Assembly: GCF_002813755.1 (NCBI RefSeq)
Contig: NZ_CP018061.1
Coordinates: 2,966,001-3,030,000 of the forward strand
From: Enterococcus mundtii
GTDB taxonomy: Bacteria; Bacillota; Bacilli; Lactobacillales; Enterococcaceae
Direction: 5' to 3'
DNA length: 64,000 bases
Both the position numbers and the translations under genes were made by a program. How positions within the stretch are numbered: the first letter of the stretch is position 1; each line of letters opens with the position of its first letter. Under the pieces are notes generated by a model. It saw only the letters and a list, made by a program, of their open reading frames with translations. It searched no databases and had not been told where the DNA came from. Positions 47,146 to 56,214 of this stretch are shown here, piece after piece.

Positions 47146-50100
47146 TTAAGGCAGGCCATATCCTGAAATAACATTACTCCCAATAGCGTAAGTTCTTCTT
47201 CTTACTAGATTGTCAGAGTTACCTTCGATGACCTGAATAATATTTCCGCCAGAATATTCAACGATCCCTACATGATCTTTTCCTGTTCTTCCACCAGACC
47301 AGTCAAAAAATACAAGGTCGCCAGATTGAGGAACATAGTTTTCATCATGTGTTTTGAACTTATCATTCGTTTCAAACCATTCTTTCATATCAAGAACATT
47401 TGCTGTATTCAATACTCGGCCTTGTTCCAAGTATCCCGCTTCATTCGCTATCCAAGAAACGAATACGGCTGACCACTCTATTCGATTGTTGAATCCAGCC
47501 CATCGCCAATACTTCTCACCATTCGGATTTCCCAATTCTCTTCTAGCGAGCTCAGCTAATCTGCCTGTATCTGCCATGATATTTCTTGTAACCATTGCGG
47601 TATAGAACATATTGCCAAAAACGTAGCGCCAGTTATAGCCCAATCCTTGTGCGACGATATGGTTGAAAGGAATGGTCTGATTATTACTTTTCATTTGTGC
47701 ATATAAGCGCGCATCTTCAAAGGAATACGGTGCATTTCGATTGATCAGATCATCAAGATACGCTTCGCCATAATTATAGGCTTGGACCGCTGCCAGACCA
47801 TTGAGATTATTGCTTTGTGCTTTTTTGAGCAGATAAGCAAAATATTCGACGCCTTTTTCAATTGATTCCTCTGGTGTAGTGATTCGTTCTGGAGATGATA
47901 GTGCCAGTTGCGCATTCATGATATCTGGCTGAATGGCTTCATTTCCACCAGATTCCACCCATATCATGGATAAAATCGCATTCGTATATGCTTCAATGCC
48001 ATGTTTACTCGTTTGTTCCGCAACTCTATTTTGCCATTTAGTAACGGCTAATGGGGGATTGATTAGATTCCCTCGTAGTCCGCCACCATTACGCATATAT
48101 GCTAAGTTGGTATCCGTACTAAAAACTAAATTATTGATATAAATCGCTGGATAAACGTCAGGATCTTTATGCCAGAAGCGATATTCTTTCATTGCAACTA
48201 ATAAATTCCCATCAAACTGATTTCTTGTATAGCCAATCAAATCACCTGCTTCTAAGGTTCTTCCTGGCCTCACTACCGGATCAATATTGACATAATACGC
48301 ATAATATAGACCTGTATCCGTTTCTATCGCTGTCGTTACAGGCGCTGAACCATCTGTATGACCAGCCTGATAACTATAGTTGATACTTTCCACTGTCTCA
48401 AAGGTGGTGGCATAAACAGGGGTTCCAGGTTCTGCTTCCAAAGCGATTTGGTAATGTTGCGTATTGGGATCACGTCCACGATAGCCAAAATTATCCACCA
48501 CATTTGCATAGCTCATCTTACCAAATGGATTAGCCATGAAAATTTTATCTTCAAAGCGATCTTTCTCCATGATTGGGTAATATTTATCTACTTCATCTTC
48601 ATCAAAAGCAATGACTCGTCCATAGTAATCATCCTCACCTGAATAACGTATATCCACATAGATATCTACTTCAGGATCCGAATCGAACATTTCACCAATC
48701 GTTTGTACATTAATTTTGACGGTAGCAACATCTTTTCTCTCACGTTTTACTTCTGTATGCTCTTCACCTGTTTCTTTATCGACCGTTATCACAACGGTTT
48801 CAACTTCTTTGTCCTTTTCAATAACGGTCGTGTAGTTGTAGACCATGTCATGTAACGCGTGGATTTCATCTTTTACAGTGAATACTTTGATTGGTTCAGG
48901 TGATAATGGATGTGGTGCCTCATGAAAAACGGCATATGTGCTATCCCTCAATGACCACGGAATCCAGACACCCGTTTTTTCTGCTACTCTTTTTCGATAG
49001 GTAGCAATGGCAATATTATCGATATCATAATCTTCAAATTTTGCATTCAAATAGTAGATATAGTTATCTCCGTTGGATATATACATAAATTGCTCTGGGT
49101 CCGATTCTATCCCGTTCACTTCAAAATAAACCTCATCATGCTCCGGGTCATCAACTAGTCGATTGTACGTATCATATACCTCTTTGTTTTTATAAGTATC
49201 TAACCACGTGACATAGTTGTATGCTTCGGTAATCATCATCGACTCTGTTTTTACGACAAATAAACTTAAAATCGTTGTCCAAAAAGAAACGAAGATCGAA
49301 ATGATCGCAATAACCACTGCAACAATCAAGATGACTACGATCAATTTCAATAAGATAGGTAACTTTAGAATAATAAGTATGGTGATAAGCATACCAACCA
49401 AATTTAAATTACCCTCTTCATCTCGCCCAACTTTATCAATAATCAAGTCTTTGATTTTATTTTTAAAAGGATTTTTAGGCGAAATTTGATCTTTCAACAT
49501 ATTATCTAATTTGGCCCGCATATTCCTTTTAGCTGCAACGTTCTTTTTTCCTTCTTTTCGCTTATTGTTTCTTTTCTTTTTTTCAAGCTGTTCATTTTTA
49601 GACAGATGTAACGCTCTTTTTTGATTTTTATGACGTATCTTCGATGTAGTAGAGCTAATTTTTTCTTGTTGGCCTGCTTGGTTTTCTAGCTTTACTTTAC
49701 TGATGTATCCTTTATAGATAGCATTTTTCTTTTGTCGGTCACGAATCTTTTGATGACGCTTCTTTTGATTAAAAATTGCTTGAGTATTCGCTTTTTCTTT
49801 TTTTTGTTCTGTGTTGTTATTAGTAACAGAAGCAGGAGCGATGGTTGTATCGACTTTATTAGGGCGCATCATTAAGTCATGTTGCTGTTGCTTTAGCTCA
49901 TCTCTTCGACTCTCTCGAATTCTTTGTCGGCGACTGATGCTCTGGGTGTTGACCGTTTTACCTTTATCGATGCTATCGAAAGATTCCTTATTCACATTAT
50001 TTTTATCGTTTTTACTTTGTTTTCTCTGAAAAATTGCTTGTTGCGATTTTCTTTTGATATGAGGATTGTTCCCCTTTAATAACTTCAACAGCTTTTTTCT

Positions 50101-50235
50101 TCGAGAAGTACTAATGGAATTACCTTTTTTTAAAGATAGTTTACTACCTTTCACTACCATTTTTTTGTTATTTTTGCTAGTAGTTGTAGCGTTCTTACCT
50201 GCCCTGTTCTTGTCTAAAATTTTTGAATCAGCCAC
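47146..50235 (-). CDS. VirB1-like cell-wall protein: lytic transglycosylase with degenerate CHAP domain
   Basis: 1029 residues, GTG start. In order: a Lys/Arg/Gln-rich cytoplasmic region (1-270); a membrane helix pair (about 278-328); an extracellular part containing an M23-like fold without its zinc ligands (HYQIALEAEPGTPVYA, where HxGxD is expected); a lysozyme-like transglycosylase domain (about 737-834) with catalytic Glu762 in MIWVESGGNE; and a CHAP domain (about 917-1029). In the CHAP domain the catalytic Cys is Ser922 (EWSAVFVSW), while His988 (DHVGIVEY) is present. So glycan cleavage is probably active and peptide cleavage probably lost. It resembles wall hydrolases of conjugative systems (Tn916 Orf14, TcpG), with an unusual long N-terminal extension. 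It opens peptidoglycan for the channel. Confidence 0.85.
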   Translation of the reverse strand: MADSKILDKNRAGKNATTTSKNNKKMVVKGSKLSLKKGNSISTSRRKKLLKLLKGNNPHIKRKSQQAIFQRKQSKNDKNNVNKESFDSIDKGKTVNTQSISRRQRIRESRRDELKQQQHDLMMRPNKVDTTIAPASVTNNNTEQKKEKANTQAIFNQKKRHQKIRDRQKKNAIYKGYISKVKLENQAGQQEKISSTTSKIRHKNQKRALHLSKNEQLEKKKRNNKRKEGKKNVAAKRNMRAKLDNMLKDQISPKNPFKNKIKDLIIDKVGRDEEGNLNLVGMLITILIILKLPILLKLIVVILIVAVVIAIISIFVSFWTTILSLFVVKTESMMITEAYNYVTWLDTYKNKEVYDTYNRLVDDPEHDEVYFEVNGIESDPEQFMYISNGDNYIYYLNAKFEDYDIDNIAIATYRKRVAEKTGVWIPWSLRDSTYAVFHEAPHPLSPEPIKVFTVKDEIHALHDMVYNYTTVIEKDKEVETVVITVDKETGEEHTEVKRERKDVATVKINVQTIGEMFDSDPEVDIYVDIRYSGEDDYYGRVIAFDEDEVDKYYPIMEKDRFEDKIFMANPFGKMSYANVVDNFGYRGRDPNTQHYQIALEAEPGTPVYATTFETVESINYSYQAGHTDGSAPVTTAIETDTGLYYAYYVNIDPVVRPGRTLEAGDLIGYTRNQFDGNLLVAMKEYRFWHKDPDVYPAIYINNLVFSTDTNLAYMRNGGGLRGNLINPPLAVTKWQNRVAEQTSKHGIEAYTNAILSMIWVESGGNEAIQPDIMNAQLALSSPERITTPEESIEKGVEYFAYLLKKAQSNNLNGLAAVQAYNYGEAYLDDLINRNAPYSFEDARLYAQMKSNNQTIPFNHIVAQGLGYNWRYVFGNMFYTAMVTRNIMADTGRLAELARRELGNPNGEKYWRWAGFNNRIEWSAVFVSWIANEAGYLEQGRVLNTANVLDMKEWFETNDKFKTHDENYVPQSGDLVFFDWSGGRTGKDHVGIVEYSGGNIIQVIEGNSDNLVRRRTYAIGSNVISGYGLP

Positions 50236-50262
50236 TTTCCTGTTTCCTTTCCCGTATGCCTA

Positions 50263-52605
50263 TCAAGTTTCTCCAGGTTTCGTTGACATCATCTTATAGA
50301 GCTGTGTATCTTTAGGGAAATGATCATAAAAGGGTAACGTTGTATCCCCAAACACCATAAGACCATACCCTTCTGGAGAGTTCACTACGTATTTTTCTTG
50401 TTCTTCTGAAATATCAAACAGTCTAACTAGCTGTGTACGGTCTGATTTCGCTTGATTCAACATCATGATAAAATCGCTATTTGACAACATCCGTCGAGCT
50501 AAATCGGACAATAGTAAGGTTTCGACGTTCTGAGTAATGCCAGTCGGGATCGCTCCCCATTTTCGTGCACGACTCCATAGCTCAAAGAAGTAATTCTCAG
50601 AATATTCATTCGTAAACAAAAGCTGCATCTCATCAATATATAACCACGTGCGAACACCTCGTTCACGGTTGGTCGTGATTCGATTCCATACTTGGTCTAA
50701 TACAATCAGCATCCCCATCGTTTTCAATTGTTTTCCTAGGTCCTTGATATCATAGATCACTAAACGCTTGGTAATGTCGACATTCGTTTCTGCAGAAAAG
50801 ACCGACAAACTTCCTTCAATATAGATTTCTAGATCCATGACTAATTGCTTGGCTTCTTCTTCTTCTTGTTCTTTCAAGATATTATAAAAGTCAATGAATG
50901 TTGGTGTACGATCATTCAACACTTCATACGTTCGACGACACACACGGTCAATCAATGTTTTTTGTGCCGAACTTAGCCCCAAGGCGCCACCGATGATCAG
51001 GTCAAATAACGAAATCAAAAACTCGGATTTTAGCACGACTGGATCAGTATCATCTCCATAGTTCTCATTGATATCCATGGGATTGATCGTTGTCGGTGAA
51101 TCACTAGAGATTTTGATGATCTCACCGTTGAAATTTTGACCAATGACAGAATATTCTCGCTCAGGGTCAATAATGATAACTTCATCATCTGCATCGCGTA
51201 GTAGTACATTGACGATTTCACGCTTGACTGAGAAACTTTTACCAGAACCAGGTGTTCCTAGAACAAATCCATTCGGTGCTTTTAATAATTTTCGATCGAG
51301 TGAAAGGATATTTTTTGAAATCGCATTGACACCATAATACTTCCCATTTTCTTGAATCAAATCCGAAATCGTGAATGGGATAAAAATGGCGGTACTCGCT
51401 GTTGAAAGTGTTCGATCTAATGGAATCGCATTGATTCCCAACGGTAATGTCGCATTCAAGCCATTTTCTTGCATGAACTCTAATTCAATGAGTTTAAAAC
51501 CGAAGCGACGAGACACTGAGTTTATTTCATCATGGACTTCAGCTAACTTTTCTTTCGTTGGTGAATGGAAATAGACAGATCCTGTTAGCGCATATAATTT
51601 TTGTCCCCTATTTTGCAGATCATCTACCAGACCTTTGGCTTCTGTTAGTGAGTAAGAAAGTTCATAAGAGAGCATCTCAAAGTCATACCCACTTTGTAAC
51701 GCCTTCTTCTGCTCATCCACTTTTTGTTGTTCCATAAAAGCCAATTTCGTCTTCACTAAATCAAATGCTTCATCTTGATCCATTGGTTCAATATGTAAAG
51801 ATACAACAATTTCACGAGGAATTTCTAACATTTCAAAAAGAAAAGTATCTGATAATTCAGAAGGAAATTCTTGTAAATATAATGTTTTTGCATAGTGATC
51901 ATCAATTTTTACGTGGTTTTTGTTTTCTTTAAATTCCATGACTTCAGGTAGTACCTCATCGACTTCTGTTTTAACCGTCTTGTCATTCGTTAATAATATT
52001 TCGGAAATCATATGTAATAATTTTGTTTTTTCTACCTTTTTTGCTTGACTGCCTAAGCGACTAGCAAACATTTCAAAACGATCTGCTACCATATCTAATT
52101 CTTTTTGCGCAATCTCCAATGTAGGATGCTTCTGTACAAAGGTAAATAAGATCGTTTTTTTGAAACCATTTTTTTCTTCATCTAATTTTCTTGAAATGAC
52201 TTGATTCATTTCTTCACGATATGAATCGAGGAAATCATTTTTTGCTTTGTAATAAAGAACCGATTGCAAATCAGCAAGCGGTCGTTTCTTTTTATAAACA
52301 GTTAGTTGTAATTTTGTTTTACTACTCAATGAATTTAAAAAGTCGCAGTATTGAGAGAAAATTTCAATTTGATGATCGTCAGAAGATAATTGATAATTGA
52401 TATCTTGTAATTCAAGCGTCAATGAATAGGTGAATTCATCGATTTTACAAATACCACTTTCATAAATCTCTTCAAACCTAAATGTATCCCTAAAAGGATC
52501 AATATCCTCTTTCTTCTTTGATTTAGGTTTACTAATAAATTCTTTCTCCTCATCTTTTGGTTTTTTAGTTGGTTTTAACGCTTTGAGCGCTTTTAACTTC
52601 ATCAT
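50263..52605 (-). CDS. virB4: VirB4-like secretion ATPase
   Basis: 780 residues, cytoplasmic. The N-terminal half is the VirB4 docking domain; Walker A is GFVLGTPGSGKSFSV at about 446-460; Walker B is WLYIDEMQLLF around 650, with the arginine-finger region following. It matches VirB4/TraE/TcpF-type ATPases that power the channel. The ATG overlaps the stop of the PrgI-like gene (ATGA), so the two are coupled. It is the most conserved piece of the cluster and the best single marker for phylogeny. Confidence 0.94.
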   Translation of the reverse strand: MMKLKALKALKPTKKPKDEEKEFISKPKSKKKEDIDPFRDTFRFEEIYESGICKIDEFTYSLTLELQDINYQLSSDDHQIEIFSQYCDFLNSLSSKTKLQLTVYKKKRPLADLQSVLYYKAKNDFLDSYREEMNQVISRKLDEEKNGFKKTILFTFVQKHPTLEIAQKELDMVADRFEMFASRLGSQAKKVEKTKLLHMISEILLTNDKTVKTEVDEVLPEVMEFKENKNHVKIDDHYAKTLYLQEFPSELSDTFLFEMLEIPREIVVSLHIEPMDQDEAFDLVKTKLAFMEQQKVDEQKKALQSGYDFEMLSYELSYSLTEAKGLVDDLQNRGQKLYALTGSVYFHSPTKEKLAEVHDEINSVSRRFGFKLIELEFMQENGLNATLPLGINAIPLDRTLSTASTAIFIPFTISDLIQENGKYYGVNAISKNILSLDRKLLKAPNGFVLGTPGSGKSFSVKREIVNVLLRDADDEVIIIDPEREYSVIGQNFNGEIIKISSDSPTTINPMDINENYGDDTDPVVLKSEFLISLFDLIIGGALGLSSAQKTLIDRVCRRTYEVLNDRTPTFIDFYNILKEQEEEEAKQLVMDLEIYIEGSLSVFSAETNVDITKRLVIYDIKDLGKQLKTMGMLIVLDQVWNRITTNRERGVRTWLYIDEMQLLFTNEYSENYFFELWSRARKWGAIPTGITQNVETLLLSDLARRMLSNSDFIMMLNQAKSDRTQLVRLFDISEEQEKYVVNSPEGYGLMVFGDTTLPFYDHFPKDTQLYKMMSTKPGET

Positions 52606-52952
52606 GTTTCTTGCCCGCCTACATCTTCGATTTCTTTATTTATTTCTTCCTTAGGCTTCTTTTTTCGTGTACCTGGTGCCACGTGGTATTTGAAAAATTG
52701 TTTAAGATAGATATCAAATGTCAAGCCATTTCTCTTAAACCAGCCAAATGAAACGATTGGAATGGATGCAAGAATCATAAACCAACTTGTGATTTCCATA
52801 GGAATCTTTAATCCGGCAATGAAAATCAAACTAATCATGACGTTTACTCCAGCTGCAATAGCTAAACAAAGCAGCTGCTTTAAATTCATTCCTGCAATGA
52901 CCTTTTCTTTATATTCTTTAATATCCTTTGGTACCTTTACCTCAACTGCCAT
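52602..52952 (-). CDS. PrgI-family (VirB3-like) membrane protein
   Basis: 116 residues. It has the motif VPKDIKEYKEKVIAGMNLKQ at the N-terminus, then two membrane helices (LLCLAIAAGVNVMISLIFIA and WFMILASIPIVSFGW) and a basic tail. This is the PrgI pattern of Gram-positive conjugation clusters, always next to virB4, as here. It is an inner component of the channel. GGAGG precedes the ATG. Confidence 0.9.
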   Translation of the reverse strand: MAVEVKVPKDIKEYKEKVIAGMNLKQLLCLAIAAGVNVMISLIFIAGLKIPMEITSWFMILASIPIVSFGWFKRNGLTFDIYLKQFFKYHVAPGTRKKKPKEEINKEIEDVGGQET

Positions 52953-52961
52953 AGTTCCTCC

Positions 52962-53786
52962 TTACGATGCTGACATCAATGTTTTTGCCCATCCTTTAGT
53001 TTTATTTACAGAAAGCAATAAAGCAATCATGTAAACTGTCAAACCTAAAATAATCCCAAAAATTCCTGAACCAACTTCTTCCATGATACGATGGAAGATC
53101 GTCGGATAAATCACCAATACTAACGCGATGAATGTTCCCTGTAGACCGAGTGCAGCGAAATTTTTGAAGAAACCCTTGCTCATCACTGAAAACTCTTGGC
53201 TTGGTAAGGCACTCATCGGAATTGGCGCCATTGCACAAAATATATACATCTCCAAAAAGCGAAGATAAATGGTGACTTGGACCAATACACGAACAACAAG
53301 TGATGCTAAAAATAGGATACACATCACGAGTAATACGACTAATTGTGACCACCAACTTAATTGAGAGACCGCTTGTCTCACTGCATCTGCTGTATCTCTT
53401 ACAGCTGAAGCATTTCCAATTGTTAAAATCCTAGTGGTTAAATTGCCGGCAATGATAACCATACCATCTAAAATATTTTGAATTCTTAAAATAACTATGT
53501 AACAAATGACAAATTTGATCAATGCTTTGATAATCATCTCAAATCCTAACATGGGAGCTCCGCCTGCACCTTCAACTTTCGTTGAGATTTTCTGAAACTC
53601 TAAAAGAATAAAAATTGCTAGAATGGATAAAGCAAGTGGCCCAACTACGTGTTGCTGTAGTCGTTCCACTAAACTGTAGGCATCATATATGTAACTTCGT
53701 AAATCCATTCCTAAAACATTTTTTAGATCGTCCCCATTAAGAAAGGTCATGATTTGCTCAAAGATAGTCATAATTGCAGATTCCAT
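52962..53786 (-). CDS. VirB6/TrbL-like polytopic membrane protein
   Basis: 274 residues with six or seven membrane helices. Segments such as LVVLLVMCILFLASLVVRVL and IFGIILGLTVYMIALLLSV are typical. It lies between a two-helix small protein and PrgI, the order seen for VirB6-like proteins in Gram-positive systems. TAGGAG is six bases before the ATG. It probably forms the core pore. Confidence 0.85.
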   Translation of the reverse strand: MESAIMTIFEQIMTFLNGDDLKNVLGMDLRSYIYDAYSLVERLQQHVVGPLALSILAIFILLEFQKISTKVEGAGGAPMLGFEMIIKALIKFVICYIVILRIQNILDGMVIIAGNLTTRILTIGNASAVRDTADAVRQAVSQLSWWSQLVVLLVMCILFLASLVVRVLVQVTIYLRFLEMYIFCAMAPIPMSALPSQEFSVMSKGFFKNFAALGLQGTFIALVLVIYPTIFHRIMEEVGSGIFGIILGLTVYMIALLLSVNKTKGWAKTLMSAS

Positions 53787-53820
53787 ATGCTATACTCCTA
53801 CTCTTTCCTTTGCTTAACGA

Positions 53821-54048
53821 TTATGGTAAAAACGATCCAATGTTGAATGAAGTAGCAAACCAACCTGCAGCGACTAGAATCAATCCACCACCAACAATCT
53901 GCCAAATCCCTTGTTGTAATTGAGGGCCATTTTTATCTTTTAACGCACCAGCTAGGATAATTGTTCCCCAAATCAACCATAGTCCACCACCAATTAATGT
54001 AAACTGTGAAACTAATCCAAATACTTGTTCTAATAATTGTGCATTCAT
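53821..54048 (-). CDS. Small two-helix membrane protein (Maff2/VirB2-like)
   Basis: 75 residues with two hydrophobic helices (LIGGGLWLIWGTIILAGAL and GGGLILVAAGWFATSF). It begins MNAQLLEQVFGLVS. The layout fits the small Maff2-type or VirB2-like proteins found upstream of VirB6 in Firmicutes clusters. It has no pilin cleavage signal that I can identify. It is the first gene of the second transcription unit of the secretion cluster. Confidence 0.75.
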   Translation of the reverse strand: MNAQLLEQVFGLVSQFTLIGGGLWLIWGTIILAGALKDKNGPQLQQGIWQIVGGGLILVAAGWFATSFNIGSFLP

Positions 54049-54105
54049 AATTTTGCTAATCTCCTTTTTTTGTAAAAATAATTTTTTATTTTATTTCTTA
54101 AATTT

Positions 54106-54147
54106 AGTATATGCGAAATTCTCTGTTTCCATGTATCAGTTATTTCT
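54106..54147 (-). promoter_or_regulatory. Putative promoter of the virB-like unit, with variant shared box
   Basis: On the reverse strand AGAAATAACTGATACAT (54131-54147) matches AGAAATAATCGGTACAT, the box of candidate effector gene 1, in 14 of 17 positions. A -10-like TATACT (54106-54111) follows 36 bases from the box start, the same spacing as in the effector promoters. Box identity is weaker than at the effectors. Confidence 0.4.
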
Positions 54148-54383
54148 TCCATTAGAAATTTTAGAATAAATACGGTCCGTTCCTTTAGTAGATAAACTGG
54201 ATAATCGCCTATTAGCAAATGAATTTTGTTTTAGGACCAGAACTATCATTTACAATTAACCTTCGATAATAAACCGCCTACATGTTATTATTCTTACTGC
54301 TATTTCTATATTGCCTCAACATACGATGAATGAGATGGACAAATTTTATTGTTCTTTTCAGTGCTCCATCCTTTTTAGCTAAT

Positions 54384-54430
54384 AAAAAGCACCACATTCT
54401 CAGTCTAACATTCGAATGAAGGTGCTTTCT
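54384..54430 (-). terminator. Terminator of the virD4 unit
   Basis: AAAGCACC and GGTGCTTT form the stem; the reverse strand continues TTTTTATT after it. Confidence 0.75.
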
Positions 54431-54462
54431 ATTTATTATGAGTGACTCATTGATCGAGCTAG

Positions 54463-56181
54463 CTAAGCAGATAGATTTCGTTCATACATATAGGAATCTG
54501 TCACATCGCCTAACTTCTTATAGTTTTTGTGTTTCACAATATCATATTTCTTTGATAAAAACGGATGGACTCCGCGAATTTTTAAAATACATTCCTGTCC
54601 TTTGAGACTTGCCACTTCATCGGGGTCCATCAAGTTCCTTCCTAACTTCTGGAAGTTCTCACTAAAGGAACCATTGCTCCCTTTGGTGACACTTGTATTT
54701 CTTTGTTCAATCGTTTGTTTCCCTAGCAATTTTGAGATATATTCGTGCGTACTTTGTTCCATTCCGCCTAAATATAAAAAGACATCACTGGTCCCAATGA
54801 TCGTTTCCCACGTATCTTTATACAAGGTTTTTAACTGGCTAATATTTTGTAAAATGACATTCGTAGAGATTTCACGACTTCGAATAACCGAAATCACTTT
54901 TTCAAAATCAGGAATTTGTCCAATATTAGCAAACTCATCCAAGATACAACGGACATGACAAGGTAATCTTCCCTTATACACGTTATCTGCTTTATAAACT
55001 AACATGTCAAACAATTGCTGATACATCATACTCGCTAAAAAGTTGAAACTGGTATCTGTATCAGGCAATAAGATATATAGGATCGTTTTGACATCACCAA
55101 CTGTATCTAGCTCAAGTGTATCTTGTGAAACAAGTTCCTTGATACTTGGAATATCAAATGGTGACAATCGCACGCCTAGACTGACTAAGATACTTTTCGT
55201 CGTTTTATCACCAGAAAGTTTAAAAATCTTGTACTGTGATACCGCAAAATTTGTCGGATCTTTTTGTTCTAACTCATTGAATAAAATATCTAGTGGGCTG
55301 ACATAGCCAGGCACATCTTCTTCAATATCTGCTAAACGGACTAATTCAATTACGTTTCCTAACGTCCGATCTTCTGCAGTTACTTCTTGGATCAAATAGC
55401 TAAAAATGGCCATCAATAAGGCTGTCTCAGCTTTTTCCCAAAAATCATCTCCACCTTTTTTATCGGGGTTAGTCGTATTTTTGATTAGATTGTTCACGAT
55501 TTTTAAGATATCATCCTCTGTTTGGATATACTGAAACGGGTTGTATTGATGCGTGTCTCTTCGGTTGATCAAGTCAAAAATCTTGATTTGATAACCCGCT
55601 TCTTCAAACATTTTGCCTGTTTCGGCTAATAATAAGCCTTTAGAATCACTGACGACATAGGAGGAATGCATTTGCATCAAGTTAGGTTTTACATAAAATC
55701 GTGTCTTACCACTACCGGCTCCTCCAACCACAACGACATTTTTATTTCGGTTGAAATTATCGTTTCGTGTAATCTTCATACGTCCTGATAATGATAAGCT
55801 TTCGCTCTTCGTCAACAAGATATTGAAGTCTTTTTTCTTATCAAGAAATGCACGGATGTCGCTGTACTTTCCCCATCGTGCACTTCCATATTCTTCATTG
55901 GGGCGTGTATTCTTCTCATCAAACGTCTTATATAAGACAAAAAGTACATAGGAGATAGCAGCAACCGCTGCTATCCCTAACGACGTCGGTTCATAAGAAA
56001 ATTGAGGGGCAAATCTAGAAAGTTCTTCAAATGTTCGGTTGAATGCTGTTAGTAAATTATCTGCAAATGATAAATTCCCAGTATTCTCTGCTAAAAATAA
56101 ATAACCAATACGATTACCCACATAAAGCAGAATACCAATTACTAACACATGCACTACCATAAGCTGCCGGGAATTTTTCAA
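54463..56181 (-). CDS. virD4: VirD4/TraG-like coupling ATPase
   Basis: 572 residues. Two N-terminal membrane helices (about 8-30 and 68-86), then the cytoplasmic ATPase: EEYGSARWGKYSDIR, Walker A VVVGGAGSGKTRFYVKP (153-160), and Walker B RCILDEFANIG. The order and length fit TraG/VirD4 coupling proteins, which choose substrates for the channel. The start is a TTG with AAAGGA upstream; an ATG seven codons later is the alternative. It directly follows the large coiled-coil gene (33 bases). With no relaxase here, the coupling protein would have to recruit protein cargo. Confidence 0.94.
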   Translation of the reverse strand: MKNSRQLMVVHVLVIGILLYVGNRIGYLFLAENTGNLSFADNLLTAFNRTFEELSRFAPQFSYEPTSLGIAAVAAISYVLFVLYKTFDEKNTRPNEEYGSARWGKYSDIRAFLDKKKDFNILLTKSESLSLSGRMKITRNDNFNRNKNVVVVGGAGSGKTRFYVKPNLMQMHSSYVVSDSKGLLLAETGKMFEEAGYQIKIFDLINRRDTHQYNPFQYIQTEDDILKIVNNLIKNTTNPDKKGGDDFWEKAETALLMAIFSYLIQEVTAEDRTLGNVIELVRLADIEEDVPGYVSPLDILFNELEQKDPTNFAVSQYKIFKLSGDKTTKSILVSLGVRLSPFDIPSIKELVSQDTLELDTVGDVKTILYILLPDTDTSFNFLASMMYQQLFDMLVYKADNVYKGRLPCHVRCILDEFANIGQIPDFEKVISVIRSREISTNVILQNISQLKTLYKDTWETIIGTSDVFLYLGGMEQSTHEYISKLLGKQTIEQRNTSVTKGSNGSFSENFQKLGRNLMDPDEVASLKGQECILKIRGVHPFLSKKYDIVKHKNYKKLGDVTDSYMYERNLSA

Positions 56182-56214
56182 ATTTTTTTATTTCCTTTCA
56201 GTCAAAGTTATTTT

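Larger units (their letters stand above)
54049..54462. other. Break between the two secretion transcription units
   Basis: About 410 bases. A terminator of the virD4 unit (54384-54430) and a promoter region with a variant of the shared box (54106-54147) are seen. Nothing else is recognised. Confidence 0.6.
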
